The notes under the pieces: model-generated
Told to the model about the DNA's origin: nothing
The model's input: only the letters and a program-made list of their open reading frames with translations
The model's database searches: none
Position numbers and translations under genes: made by a program
Shown here: piece after piece, positions 1 to 10,608 of the stretch
Layout: each line of letters begins with the position of its first letter
How positions within the stretch are numbered: position 1 is the first letter of the stretch
Origin: Mucor racemosus
Lineage: Eukaryota; Mucoromycota; Mucoromycetes; Mucorales; Mucoraceae
Direction of reading: 5' to 3'
Assembly: GCA_027405735.1 (NCBI GenBank)
Contig: JAPEHQ010000005.1
Coordinates: forward strand, 2,046,001 to 2,110,000
Length of the DNA stretch: 64,000 nt

Positions 1-614
1 AGTCAGAATTCAATGGTAGTTTCATTTATTGCAATAGTAGTTTCTCTAGCGGTGATGATATAATAGAAACATTCCTTTTTACTATACTTTGCAACACAAA
101 GCATTGGACCAGCAGGCGGGAGAGGGTATATTTTTAGCTTGAAAATAACAAATAAAGGGGTTGCACTTTGATTGGTTACCTTTCATTTATAAGAAATAAA
201 ATATTAAGGGTATTTTGTTTCTATTTTTCTAATTAATATTGAAAACGTAATGCTAATGCCAATGCCAATGCCAAACAGAAAAATTTCTACTTTTGAGATC
301 CTTTCGTATGAAACCTACTCTTTTTTTCTTTTCTTTTTTATTCTTTTTTTCATGGCTGTAAAATAAGACCCCCTGCTTAAATTATTTTTTCCATTTTCAT
401 GCGCATGAATTTATATTGGGTTTATCCTTATTATTGGGTTTGGCATTTGCTAGATTACTAAAAATAATGTAGCACAGCAACATTTTATCGTCTCCGATTA
501 TTAAGGCTGTAATTCTATATAAATAAGGCAAATTATTTAAATTTTTGGTTGCATTTAATTACTTTTCTTTTCTTTTTGTACATATTTTGAAATATAATAG
601 AGAATCTTCAAAAA
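1..614. other. Intergenic, 5' flank of polyQ gene
   Basis: No coding region is seen. The stretch is AT-rich with T-rich tracts. A short tandem of the hexamer aatgcc/atgcca occurs near 250-273. The last 100 bases hold a TATA-like box and a pyrimidine-rich stretch, as expected for a promoter. Confidence 0.5.
515..526 (+). promoter_or_regulatory. TATA-like box of polyQ gene
   Basis: The sequence ctatataaataagg lies about 90 bases before the ATG at 615, a usual place for a fungal TATA element. This is a motif match only. Confidence 0.4.
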
Positions 615-711
615 ATGCAGATCAAAGCCATGCCTGCATCTACAGCATTATTTAAGACTAAATGGAATTCATTTATTACAAAACTAACACCTATTAATTC
701 TAACGATCGTC

Positions 712-742
<31 letters not shown>

Positions 743-1329
743 GCAGCAACAACAAGAACAACAAAAACTGCGCAGAGACAGTGATGATACCATAATTTCA
801 AGGCTAAAAAACAGAAAGCACAGCGATGCAATGTCAGTAGGAACATTTGAATCAGCTGTCAGTATAAAAGATAAATTTCGCCAAGCAATCCCATTCTTTA
901 GACGTAGAAGTTCGTCCAATATATCTACATCAAATGAAGATGTTGTCCATACTACGGCAACTTCAAATTCCTCTGTTGATTACTGTCAAGAATTAGAGAG
1001 ATTACAAGCTTTGTATTCATTAGCAATTGATGAGGTACATTTTATATTATTTATTACGATATCAACAATGACTCATATTTTTTTTTTTTTACAATTAATA
1101 GCTAAACTACGCAGAAGACTCGCAAGGATCATCTTATTACTCTGGTGATAGAGTAGCTGCACGTGAAGCAATTCATGATTGTGCAAATGCATACATCGAA
1201 TTGCTGCGACATACCACAGGTACACTTACACGTGAAGGTCTTCAATCCTCCATGACACCTAAATTGCTCAGACTTCAAAAGCGTATTGATTCATTACCAG
1301 AAGTGGATGAAGATGGTGAATACTACTGA
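615..1329 (+). CDS. PolyQ protein with MIT-like C-terminal region
   Basis: Two exons, join(615..1034, 1102..1329), with a 67-nt GT..AG intron at phase 0; 215 aa. Residues 33-47 are a run of 15 glutamines coded by CAA/CAG, followed by a basic, serine-rich segment (RRRSSSN). After splicing, residues about 126-180 read ERLQALYSLAIDE then LNYAEDSQ and EAIHDCANAYIELL, a helical pattern that resembles MIT (microtubule interacting and trafficking) domains, which bind ESCRT-III tails. The domain call is an inference from pattern. The unspliced frame runs into the intron and stops early at 1148. Gene model sure, function uncertain. Confidence 0.75.
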
Positions 1330-2499
1330 GAATACCTTATTTTTCTATATATATATATATATATACTATTGTACATATTTGTATCATAATACTTGTTTAT
1401 AAACACACTCCCAAAAAATAAAAGTAATAGCCTTGAATATACCTCTTAATAATAATAATAATAAAAAAAACTACAATCCCTTTCATATAAAAAATTTTCA
1501 TCGTAACACAATACCGGTTAGAATCGGTTTAAACAATATAGGGCATTTTAAATCTTCAGCCCCGGAATAAAGTGCAGGTTTATTAAAAAGGGCATAGTGG
1601 CTGTTGATTAACATATGAGCTCTATACTAGTAGACGCATGACTCCCAGTCTTGTGTAGATGTGAGTCAAACGACACGTATGTATAGATGATCCACTATTA
1701 CGTATACACAGTATATGCCAGCATAAAGTTACACCAACACATTTGGAATTGATATTATGATTTATAATGAAAGAATATAGTTTATCCAAATAGTAATATT
1801 ATTTTAGTAGCAAGGGATTCTATAGGGTCTTTTTCCTTCATTTTGGTTTTCATATTTCATAGATTCCAACAATCTCCGAATCTGTTGTAAATTCATGTGA
1901 AATATTACAAGGTCAGTTAGGACGGAATTCATGCTCTTTTTTTTTTTTCTTTTCTTTTTTGTTATCCATTCAGATCAGAACAACAATTCCCAAATTTTGC
2001 AATTTACGTAATTTAAAATCTTAGTACTTTTCTTAATTTAGTATGCAAACGTATTGATCTATCGCACATATCTAAAATCTCAAATGTTTCGGTTCTTGAT
2101 TTTGCATGAAATCAGTTTCCATTACCCACATCTCATCTTTTTTATTGTAAAAAAAAAAAATTAAGGTTGATGCTGTAGAACCAAAGGCGGGGAGTTCACA
2201 GCAAATAAAATTCAAGATCAAACCATGAAACAATCCGAGTTTTGTACAAAGAAACTCAACTAATTTTTTTTTTTATTTTTTTTTTTTTTTTCAACGACGG
2301 AATGCATGAAAGGAAATTACATTATAATGAATTAAATCGTGAGAATTTTAAATTCAAGGAGTTTTTTCTTTTTTTGGTTATGTTTTTTCCCCTTCAATGT
2401 TACACTTCGGATATACAATATATACGGTTTATAAGTATAGCCTTTAGTTTTAAACGATTTAATTCTTGTGGGGTTTTTTATTTACAGGAACAAACTATT
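1330..2499. other. Intergenic region with A/T tracts
   Basis: Downstream of the polyQ gene there is a (TA)n run at about 1346-1365, an aataaa-type poly(A) signal near 1416 and an (AAT)n run near 1448-1463. The rest, up to the Sde2 stop codon, is AT-rich with several poly-T stretches (near 1935, 2265 and 2280). No gene was found on either strand. Confidence 0.45.
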
Positions 2500-3298
2500 C
2501 TATTTACGTGATCTCTTTTTTCCTTTTCCTTTGACATCTTCTTCTTCTTCTTCTTCCTCTTGCTCCTCTTCTTGCTCCTCTTCCTCCTCTTCTTCGTCAT
2601 CATCAGATGAATCATCATCATCATCATCAAATAAACTCACAGATGTGGATGCTGTTGCTACCTTCTTGACAGGTGAATGTGTCAGTTTTTGTCGTTTAAT
2701 TGCATCACTCACTGCAGATTTGACATTTTCAACAACATCTTCTTTATCTTCCAAAAATTTGTTATCATCAAACAAATATTTTCTAGGTTCTCTTTCTTTA
2801 AGTGCTTCCTCGATTTTTTTTTTTAATTTCTCTCTTTTTTCTGCTTCTCTTTCAGGAATTGCATCCAATTCTTCTTGTAATCTATTTAAACAATGAAAAT
2901 GAGTAAAAAAAATCCATTAAAACACAAGGAAAATAATAGTACTTTTTAGCATCATTCACTGTGCGAATTCTTCTGCCCTGTAAATCTCTACATGCTTCGA
3001 AATTAGTGGTTTTTTGTGCATTCATACGACCACCTTGAGCACGCAACATGGATCCAAAACCACCTTTACCACCCAAAATTCTACTAGAGAGTTGAATACT
3101 CAAAAATGTATTGTCTGTAATAAGGTCTTGGTCGACCAAGGCGTGTCCATTGGTAATACGCAGCACTTGGTCTTCTACTGGAACTGAAGTAATTCCATAA
3201 ATCTGTTGCTTTAATTGTAGCGTTGTGCTGTTGTTTGCATTGATAGGTAAACACAATGGTGTTTTTCCTGAATAAAGTGAGATGATTGCTTGTGTCAT
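2500..3298 (-). CDS. SDE2: Sde2-type splicing/replication factor with ubiquitin fold
   Basis: Two exons, complement(join(2500..2881, 2943..3298)), intron 61 nt, 245 aa. The first about 75 residues form a ubiquitin-like fold that ends in ILGGKGGFGSMLRAQGGRM, the hallmark of Sde2. In this family the precursor is cut after the GG pair to expose a C-terminal part starting with K, which then joins the spliceosome and helps excise certain introns. The motif KTTNFEACRDLQGRRIRTVN that follows is also family typical. The C-terminus has a long acidic run (about 30 D/E/Q residues) followed by a basic tail (GKGKKRSRK). The splice join restores KKLQEELDAIP across the junction. The long serine frame on the opposite strand is only the shadow of the acidic run. 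Confidence 0.9.
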
Positions 3299-6200
3299 GG
3301 TTTTGTTGGAGATAATAGAAAAAGTGCTTACGAAGAAAAAAATAATTTCTTCAATATCAAATAGAACAAGCTAAACCAATCAACATCACTTCACGTGGTA
3401 ATATGGCCCAGGGTGGCTGATTTCAAATTAGGAGCGTGAGACGTTTTCAATAGTTAATGTTAAAACAAAAAAATACTAGGATATGTTCAAGATGCTAGAG
3501 AAGCTGCTACAACAAATAATTTGCAGTTACAAGTCGGTTTAGGTACAAGAAAACTCTTTAAATGCGTAAAACAGCAATCAAAATTAGTGATAAAACTGTA
3601 GGAGTTTCAATGCTCTTTTTTTTTCGCAGCATCTTTCATTGATTGTAATTGCTTAAATCAATCGCAAAATCAGTTAAAATGATATCTGCTGTTGAGATTG
3701 ATATCCACCGCCTCTCAAGATGTTCTAGAAACAACAAACGTAATTTTCTGAGCTTATTAATAAACGTTTATAGAGAAAATGTCCATATTCTGGCCAAATC
3801 AAGCCCTGATTTCTTTATATGGCCATACATTTCATAATGTTTATACTAGCTTAATGCAAGTCTATTTGCCTATTTTAATTTTTTCAGTATGTAATAATAT
3901 AATATCAGCTTCACTGATAAATTAAATTCTGCTAGATATACACTACGAGATAAAATCCAAGCATGCAATCATATTGTTTTGTTATCCAGTTCGTTTACAA
4001 ACACATTACACGATATTATTTGTAGTTTATTTAGCTGAAATGAGGGAATGTTTTATAGGGCTGTGAATTCTACAATAAATGTGTATCCTATATGCAGATA
4101 AATTAAATAGGCACTCTCCTGTTATGGATATAATTCAATCTAATGTTATTGGATTTTTCTAACAGATTTGGATCTTTTAAAGTCATATTGGCCAATGAAT
4201 CCATGTTTATAGAAAGTGCTTTCTCGTATATAAACCATGAACACCATAAATATCAATGTTCACCTCTTCAAATAAATTTTAATATACTAGAAATAAAGTA
4301 TATTGCAAGGTAAATGTCGTTATTTATTGAAATTGGCTATAATCAGCACTTTGAAAGTAGCATTATCATGGACATAGACCATTTCCAGGCCCCAAAAGCA
4401 TACCAAACGAATGCTATTGTTCAGTAGATTCGTTTTATATCAAAAAATTCATCGTTTTTACAAATTTTTTTCTGCTCGATTTTTTCCTTATGATACCTCA
4501 TCCAAAATCTCAATTTCGACAAAATTCGATTTTTGAAGCAAAAAACGGAACTTTTACTAAGATAAATATCAGAAACATATGATCTAAATAACATTCTCCA
4601 TCTACTGGCAGCGTTTATTTAAAGCTTTTAAACAATTTTTTTTTACTTTTACTGGAGAAATTAAAATTATACATTATTGCTATTACCCAAGAATTTTGTA
4701 GTAAAATTCTGAAAACAAAAATTACGATTGTATAGAGCGTTATTGATTGCATGTTTTGCATTAATACATTTTTAGGTTTCAATTATACATTTTGGGTGAT
4801 AAAAATTCTTTAAAGATTACATTTTTTCCCAAAATGGCAAAATAGAACAAAAATGAATCCAGTTGCCAATTCGTATTTCAGGTCCCGCCACCACAGTAAT
4901 TTTCAATGTTTTCCGATGTTTTTGATCATTATCGAAGAATTAGGCATTAATAAACCTAGAAAATGAATCTAACAGTAAATGAATCAAGGTGACAGATGTA
5001 AAGCAAAATAATAGAACGGAATTTTCATAAATATTTTGATTTCCTCTAATTTTAGCGCTAGTTTTATGAATAGAATATATGGTTGTAATTTGCATTTTGC
5101 AGTACTTGCAAGGAACGTTAGAATGTACATAAGAGATTTACATATTTATATAAGATTTTAACAGGCCTAAAAGTGCTGGTAATATCGATTGATGTGTGTT
5201 TTCAGTAGTGTGCTCGTCTACAGAAACCAATTTTACCAATTTTTCTCCACGATTGAATTTAAATTAAAAAAATGTAACTTAATGTATTCTGATTTTAATA
5301 CTTTGACAAGGTTAAATTTGATGTAAAAGATATCATATTTCATAAACCCTGTTGTATATACAGCCTTCTAATGTAGCTAACTCAATTAGATGGGCTTCTC
5401 CTAACGATTACTGTGCTGTGAATGAGCGGCTTTCCTTCATTAGCCTTCAGAATACTCGTGTAACCTTTTGAAACGGCAATAAGCAAATCACCCTTTTTTT
5501 AAACCATAAAAGAAGAAAGATAAATATATAAATGCCTTATTTACAGGAGATTTATTAATATATATTGCGGCAACATGCACATGGGTTTGTAGAAAATTTA
5601 ATGTAGAATTAAATGGTGTCAATTTAAGGTTAAAAAATAAACGGTAGCTAGATTGAAGCTTAAAAAAAGCAATGGAGCTAGTCTGTGGGTATTTTTACTA
5701 CACCAAAATCAATATAAAAAAGAAACGCCCTTTGCATTTGTCTTTTCACCCTTTTTCCTCTTCTTTTTCCCACTTCAGATCAACAGCAGAAGGTTCAATG
5801 GCCCTGAAAGGTATTTATATCCACATGAAAAAATTTACAATCTCTCTCTTTTTGGGTATATCCCGCAGATGGTAGAGAGTGCATGGTTTTTGATAGCTCA
5901 ATTACTATTTAGTATCCAGTAGATGTACAAACAAACAAATAAAGAAACCTGTATCCTAATTCATTATATTCTATTTTAGCTCTCGTCTTCCCATGGCTGG
6001 TGGGAACAGATGAACCTTCACTTTCTCGTAGTTGTTCCTGTCAGTATTATTGTGGATCTAATTTACTTTGAGAAGTCAAGAAGGATTCAATTGATCTCTA
6101 TAATGGAGTGTCAGCTATAGGTGTTTCCAAGTAGGTTTGCTTAAACAATGGGCTTTTAGCTCATCCGAGTGGTTCTCACTTGTTGTCTTGAAGTGTTAGC

Positions 6201-6777
6201 TTTCGTACATGCTTTGAGGTAGTAAATTCGAGGCATATCTATAAAGTTATATTCTATAAACATTTCTTTTTGGGAACACATGAACTCTCACTTTCTCGTA
6301 GTTGTTCCTGTCAGTATCATTGTGATTCAATTCACTTCGAGAAGCTAAGAAGAGTTCCTTTCGTAGCAATAATATATACGAAAACTCTTTTTATAATTTT
6401 AAATTGTGTTTCTCTGAAGTGCATTTTTGATTTCTCTATATAAGAGATTAAATCTGCTTATGAAAAACGTAAAATAGTGCAGATAATGCTACATGTTGAA
6501 ATATCAACGGCTATATATGCTGCTACAATTTGTACAAATCAAATATTTTGACAGAACTCGGCTAAACCACGACGCCATTAAATCTGCCAATTCGGTATTT
6601 GGCACGTCATTGAAAAAAACAATCCTTTTTGCATGTTCCATCCAACCAATAATGTACGTGTCAAGAACTGTGCATTTCTTCTTTAGATCGTCCTTGTATC
6701 TCAGCGAAACATATCTAAATATATAACTATAAATTTGACATTTTAGTAATTTCTTTTTACTTTATTTCTAATTAACA
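3299..6777. other. Gene-free stretch with decayed DNA
   Basis: No gene could be supported in about 3.5 kb. Short open stretches (near 3480-3570, 3649-3837, 5653-5922 and 6493-6726) have no recognisable motifs and no consistent splice structure. Codon-like stretches broken by stops near 3650-3850 and 4150-4320 may be old transposon remains. The imperfect direct repeat at 6001-6354 is listed separately. Confidence 0.45.
6001..6354. repeat. Imperfect direct repeat about 270 bp apart
   Basis: The segment at about 6001-6082 (tgggaacagatgaac, then ctttctcgtagttgttcctg, then cactt/actttgagaag) recurs at about 6271-6345 with few changes. The spacer holds a tRNA-like stretch (A-box-like agctcatccgagtgg near 6160). 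It reads as an old tandem duplication or the ends of a small decayed element. Confidence 0.6.
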
Positions 6778-8321
6778 ATGACTTCTGTAGTATTTCCAAC
6801 AGGATTAAATCTCGAAAATCGTAAAAAAGCACATGCTGGAACCTTAACAGCAGAGCAAGTGGATATGCTCAAAAGCATGTGGTTGCGTTTGCTGACCTTG
6901 TTTCAACAACCTGGACAAGAAATCCAATTACCTCAACACGAGACAGAATCAACTGCTCCTAAAAAAGGTGGATTATTTGGCTTTGGGGCCAAGAAAGAAG
7001 ATCCTGTACATGATTACTTTTTGGGTGCAACTGCCGATCCTCGATGGACTAATTTGCCTTTGGATAAAGCATTGCCAATGATACCAGGTAATTTGTTGCG
7101 CGAAGCATTTTGGGGCATGGTAGCAACCGATAATCCGGATTCTACATTATTGCGTTTTCTTCGTGCTCGTAAATGGGATACTGATGCTGCTTACAACATG
7201 TTGACCAATACATTGCGTTGGCGTTTGGAGATGAGAATCAATGAAATTGTTTCCCTTGGCGAAACTGGGTTAATTGAAGAATTGGAAAAGGCAAAAAAGG
7301 GTTTAGGCATGTCATTTAAAGAACAATTAGATAAAAAGATGGTGACATTGGGTGGTCCTGATAGAAAAGCTCGTGGTGTCTGGTAATATACTAAACATTT
7401 GGTTTTGATTTAATCCAAAATTACTCATGAAATCTGGACAATTTGAATTAGTTTTGTAAACGTGCAAGTACACAATAAAGAAAATCAACCTCTGGAAGTC
7501 ATGAAGCTATTAACTATTTATATCATGGAAACTTCTCGTGTAATTTGTGATTACCCAATGGATACCGTTTGTATTGTTTTCAACTTGGAGAATTTCACAA
7601 TGGCCAACATGGTTAGTTTATCTAAAACCTCAATATATGTACTCGGCAGTGATTGATAGCTAATATTGGATGTTTAGGACTTCGACGTGGTCAAATTTTT
7701 GGTGGGCTGTTTCCAAGCTTATTATCCCGAAACTCTAGGTCTTGCATGTGTTCATAAGGCACCTTGGGTGTTTTCTACAAGTAAGTATAGAAATAGAGAA
7801 AGTATATACATAGCATGTTTTTCTAATCATTTATCGAGAAAGTTTGGAATTTGATCACACCCATCTTGGATCCAGTCGTGGCTAGCAAGATTGTATTTAC
7901 CAAAAATTTAGAAGAACTTGAAAAATACGTAGCTAACGAAAGTTTACCGATCATTATTACTGGAGATAAAAGTCGTCCAGCAATGGATGATCTCAAAGCA
8001 GAAACTACACCAAAAGTTGGTTATCGTTTATTACCTGCTGACGAACCTAGAGTTAAGAATTATTGGGATACAGTGGTAGATTATGAGCTCAAGACGGAGA
8101 ACTGGTGTAAAACTCGCAAATTTGGAGGCAATGAGGATGCTTTGGATCGTTTGAGATTGGGGCAACATTACCGTGTTACACGAGTTAAAGCAGAGAAAAT
8201 TATGCGCGGTGAAACTGTGTACCATGTTAAGGGACTTATCCGTATTAATGAGAATGATAGGCTTATAATTAATTATAACACCAGTACTTGGGGACAGAAG
8301 GATATTACTGATTGGGTATGA
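6778..8321 (+). CDS. Sec14-like CRAL-TRIO lipid-transfer protein (CSR1/SFH2 type)
   Basis: Four exons, join(6778..7382, 7452..7611, 7678..7780, 7843..8321), introns 62-69 nt, 448 aa. The N-terminal CRAL-TRIO-N helices include LLRFLRARKWD at about residue 123. The lipid-binding CRAL-TRIO domain spans about 195-370, with FNLENFTMANMDFDVVKFL, FQAYYPETLG and VHKAPWVFSTIW assembled across three splice junctions. The early motif LTAEQVDMLKSMW and the C-terminal extension after the domain fit the yeast CSR1/S. pombe Csr102 branch rather than Sec14 itself. The family exchanges phosphatidylinositol and other lipids between membranes and affects phospholipase D and lipid supply. An aataaa signal follows near 8367. 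Subfamily assignment is by motif recall. Confidence 0.87.
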
Positions 8322-8840
8322 TTGCGTGTAGATATTATTATGTAGTTGTACGTATAACCGTAAACAATAAAACTTAGAATTGAATTGAATTATTATTTTA
8401 AATATTTGACATTTACAAAATATCTGCACTTTGTTATGAAAAAGTCGTGATACAGGTTAACTCTATAACTGCTCGCTTCAAGAGTTGAGTTAGCATTTTA
8501 ATCAAAAATCCACTGAAATATTGTAAGCCATACAAGCAATACAGTTGTTTGTTGCGAAGCCGAGCATTTTTTGGCTGCAGAGAAATTGTGCTGCTAAATT
8601 TCGGTTGAACGTTCGTGAATTCTTTTGAAATTTGATAGACACACTTTTGCCTCTGAGATCTAGAGTTACTCTCTTCATTGGAATTTAGGATTGCTAAATT
8701 TTTAAAGTATTTTACATTTCTAAAGGTTTTAACCATTGAATTCATGCTGCATAATGCAAAAAAAAAATAGGAATATGCTGCATAATTTCAATGTTTAAGC
8801 AGTAAAGTTTCAAACGAATTTGCAACTTGAATGCTGCAAA

Positions 8841-8862
8841 GATTGAATATATTCAATCTTAA
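8841..8862. repeat. Perfect 22-bp palindrome
   Basis: aagattgaatatattcaatctt is its own reverse complement. The core 18-mer recurs at 44810-44827 in copy 3 of the same repeat family, so it belongs to that family rather than to a host promoter. Confidence 0.6.
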
Positions 8863-10315
8863 GGTCTCTCATTACCTCCAGTATTTGTACTTTGCAACTT
8901 GTACCTGGTATAAGTGCTTAATTCTATAAACAAATAGAGATGAGTACTAATAAAGCTTTGGCTTGCAAATCGTTACTTGTAAACTAGGCTTGATAACGGA
9001 AATGCTGCTAGATCTACTTGCTATATGATATATACTTCAAGAAAAACTTGAAAACACGTAAAATTCACTGCTTCTTCCTTGAAAACTAGACCTCACTTTT
9101 CTTCCCTGCTCTACTTTTTTTTTTACTAAATAACACCAAGAAAAAACTATATGCTCATGTACCAGAGATGTTCAACTTTAATCCAAAAATGAGTATCTAG
9201 AAATATCCTATTTTTTGCAGTTGGTATTAATTTCTTAATGTTAATGTTTCAGATTTTTACGCGTATTTCACTGCTAAAAACTGAAAAACTCGAGGCTTTA
9301 TATCTCTACAAAATATTAAGCTATTCTAATACTTTTTAATAATAAAATTTACTTGTTTTAAAGTACTCTATAACATCATTTAGTAAAAAAAAATTCTGAG
9401 CACTTTTACTTTTTTTTTCTTTTTTTTTGACAATTCTATAGTAGATTTCAAAATATTGGTTAAATTGAGCGATATTTTCTTTACATTCACGTCATCAATC
9501 TCGTTGAGCTCTCTCGGATCCAATTTAGTTTCATTCAAAATATTGATTTTTCGTGAAGATATCCTCGAAAATGTGCATAAAGAGATACCCTCGTTTCTAG
9601 CTTCCATTTCCCCCCTGTATACCCTCATCCAAAATTCTGGATTTGAAAAAAAGTTGGATGAAAATCTCGTTTTCTCTACGAATATTTCAGCTAGAGGGTT
9701 TAGTAATGGCTTGATCAATAGATAATTTTTTTGTGCATTGTCTCTATTGCTTATATTTAAAATATACTTATAAAAAGTGCGAAGTATCTTCAAAAAACCT
9801 TCAAAATTTCAATTGCATTTCGCGCAATATTTAATGCAACATATTTGACTGAATTTTATTTCGATAGATGCAGAATCCAAAACTGTACAAAAACCAATTA
9901 ATACGCTAGGTTTACTTACTTTGCAGTTCGTAAGTCATTTAACGATTTTGTTTTTTAAATTATTTTTTGTTCTTGGTTTTCAAATCAATTTAGAACCCCG
10001 TTATGATAAACCTCCTTAAGCTGTGATAAGAACTATTATTTTGTTTATCTCGACGAAAAATCATTATTTTTCACTGAAACAAAAAATGCAAAATAGCTTT
10101 GAGTTGGAACTAACTTGTGAATACAAAAAATTAATACCTCAATTTTGGTGTTCAATTTTTAATAATCAATTTTAGGTCATTATTGGCCAATTTTGATCAA
10201 TGTTTGGCCAATGCACTTATATTCTGAAATTAACATTTCTATTTTCCGCGAAATATCAATGGTGTACAGAGTGAAGATACATCTTATTTGAAGATTTTCC
10301 GTAATTCGACCCAAT

Positions 10316-10608
10316 TGATTTATCGAGACTTTGTAAATTAAAATCAACGTAAAAAGTACCGTTTATTAGAATGAATTAAACATGGGTTTATATAGTTATT
10401 GAGATTGTGTGATAAGATCTAATGGACAGGGGTCCATTAGATGTGACAATAGAAATTATTATAATGTGTATGGATATAATATGTTATGTTTCAGTGGTAA
10501 TATTGGAGTCATGAAATGTAATAACCTTGCTTGATTCGCGTGTTGAACATCATGGTTTGACAGATGTTCTAAGTTGGTAATTCGGTAATTCCTAATTCTG
10601 ATAGATCA
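10316..10608 (+). mobile_element. Solo LTR 1 inserted in repeat copy 1
   Basis: The element begins TGATTTATCGAGAC and ends GATAGATCA (TG..CA ends). It is flanked by ccaat (10311-10315) and tcaat (10609-10613), a 5-bp target duplication with one mismatch. The uninterrupted form of the target, ctcaatatt, can be read in repeat copy 3 near 42990 on the other strand. About the first 200 bases and the last 24 bases match the element at 56151-56460; the middle differs. The inner palindrome tctaatggac..gtccattaga is shared. Ends and 5-bp duplication are typical of LTR retrotransposons; no internal coding region remains. Confidence 0.8.

Noticed and set aside
710..919. Minus frame ending in poly-cysteine
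   Set aside because: Shadow of the polyQ tract.
2468..2896. Serine-rich plus-strand open frame
   Set aside because: It is the reverse complement of the acidic C-terminus of Sde2 (agc/tct-type codons opposite gaa/gat runs).
6140..6235. tRNA gene candidate
   Set aside because: A-box-like sequence is present, but the anticodon loop is not 7 nt, the acceptor stem does not pair and the B box is poor.
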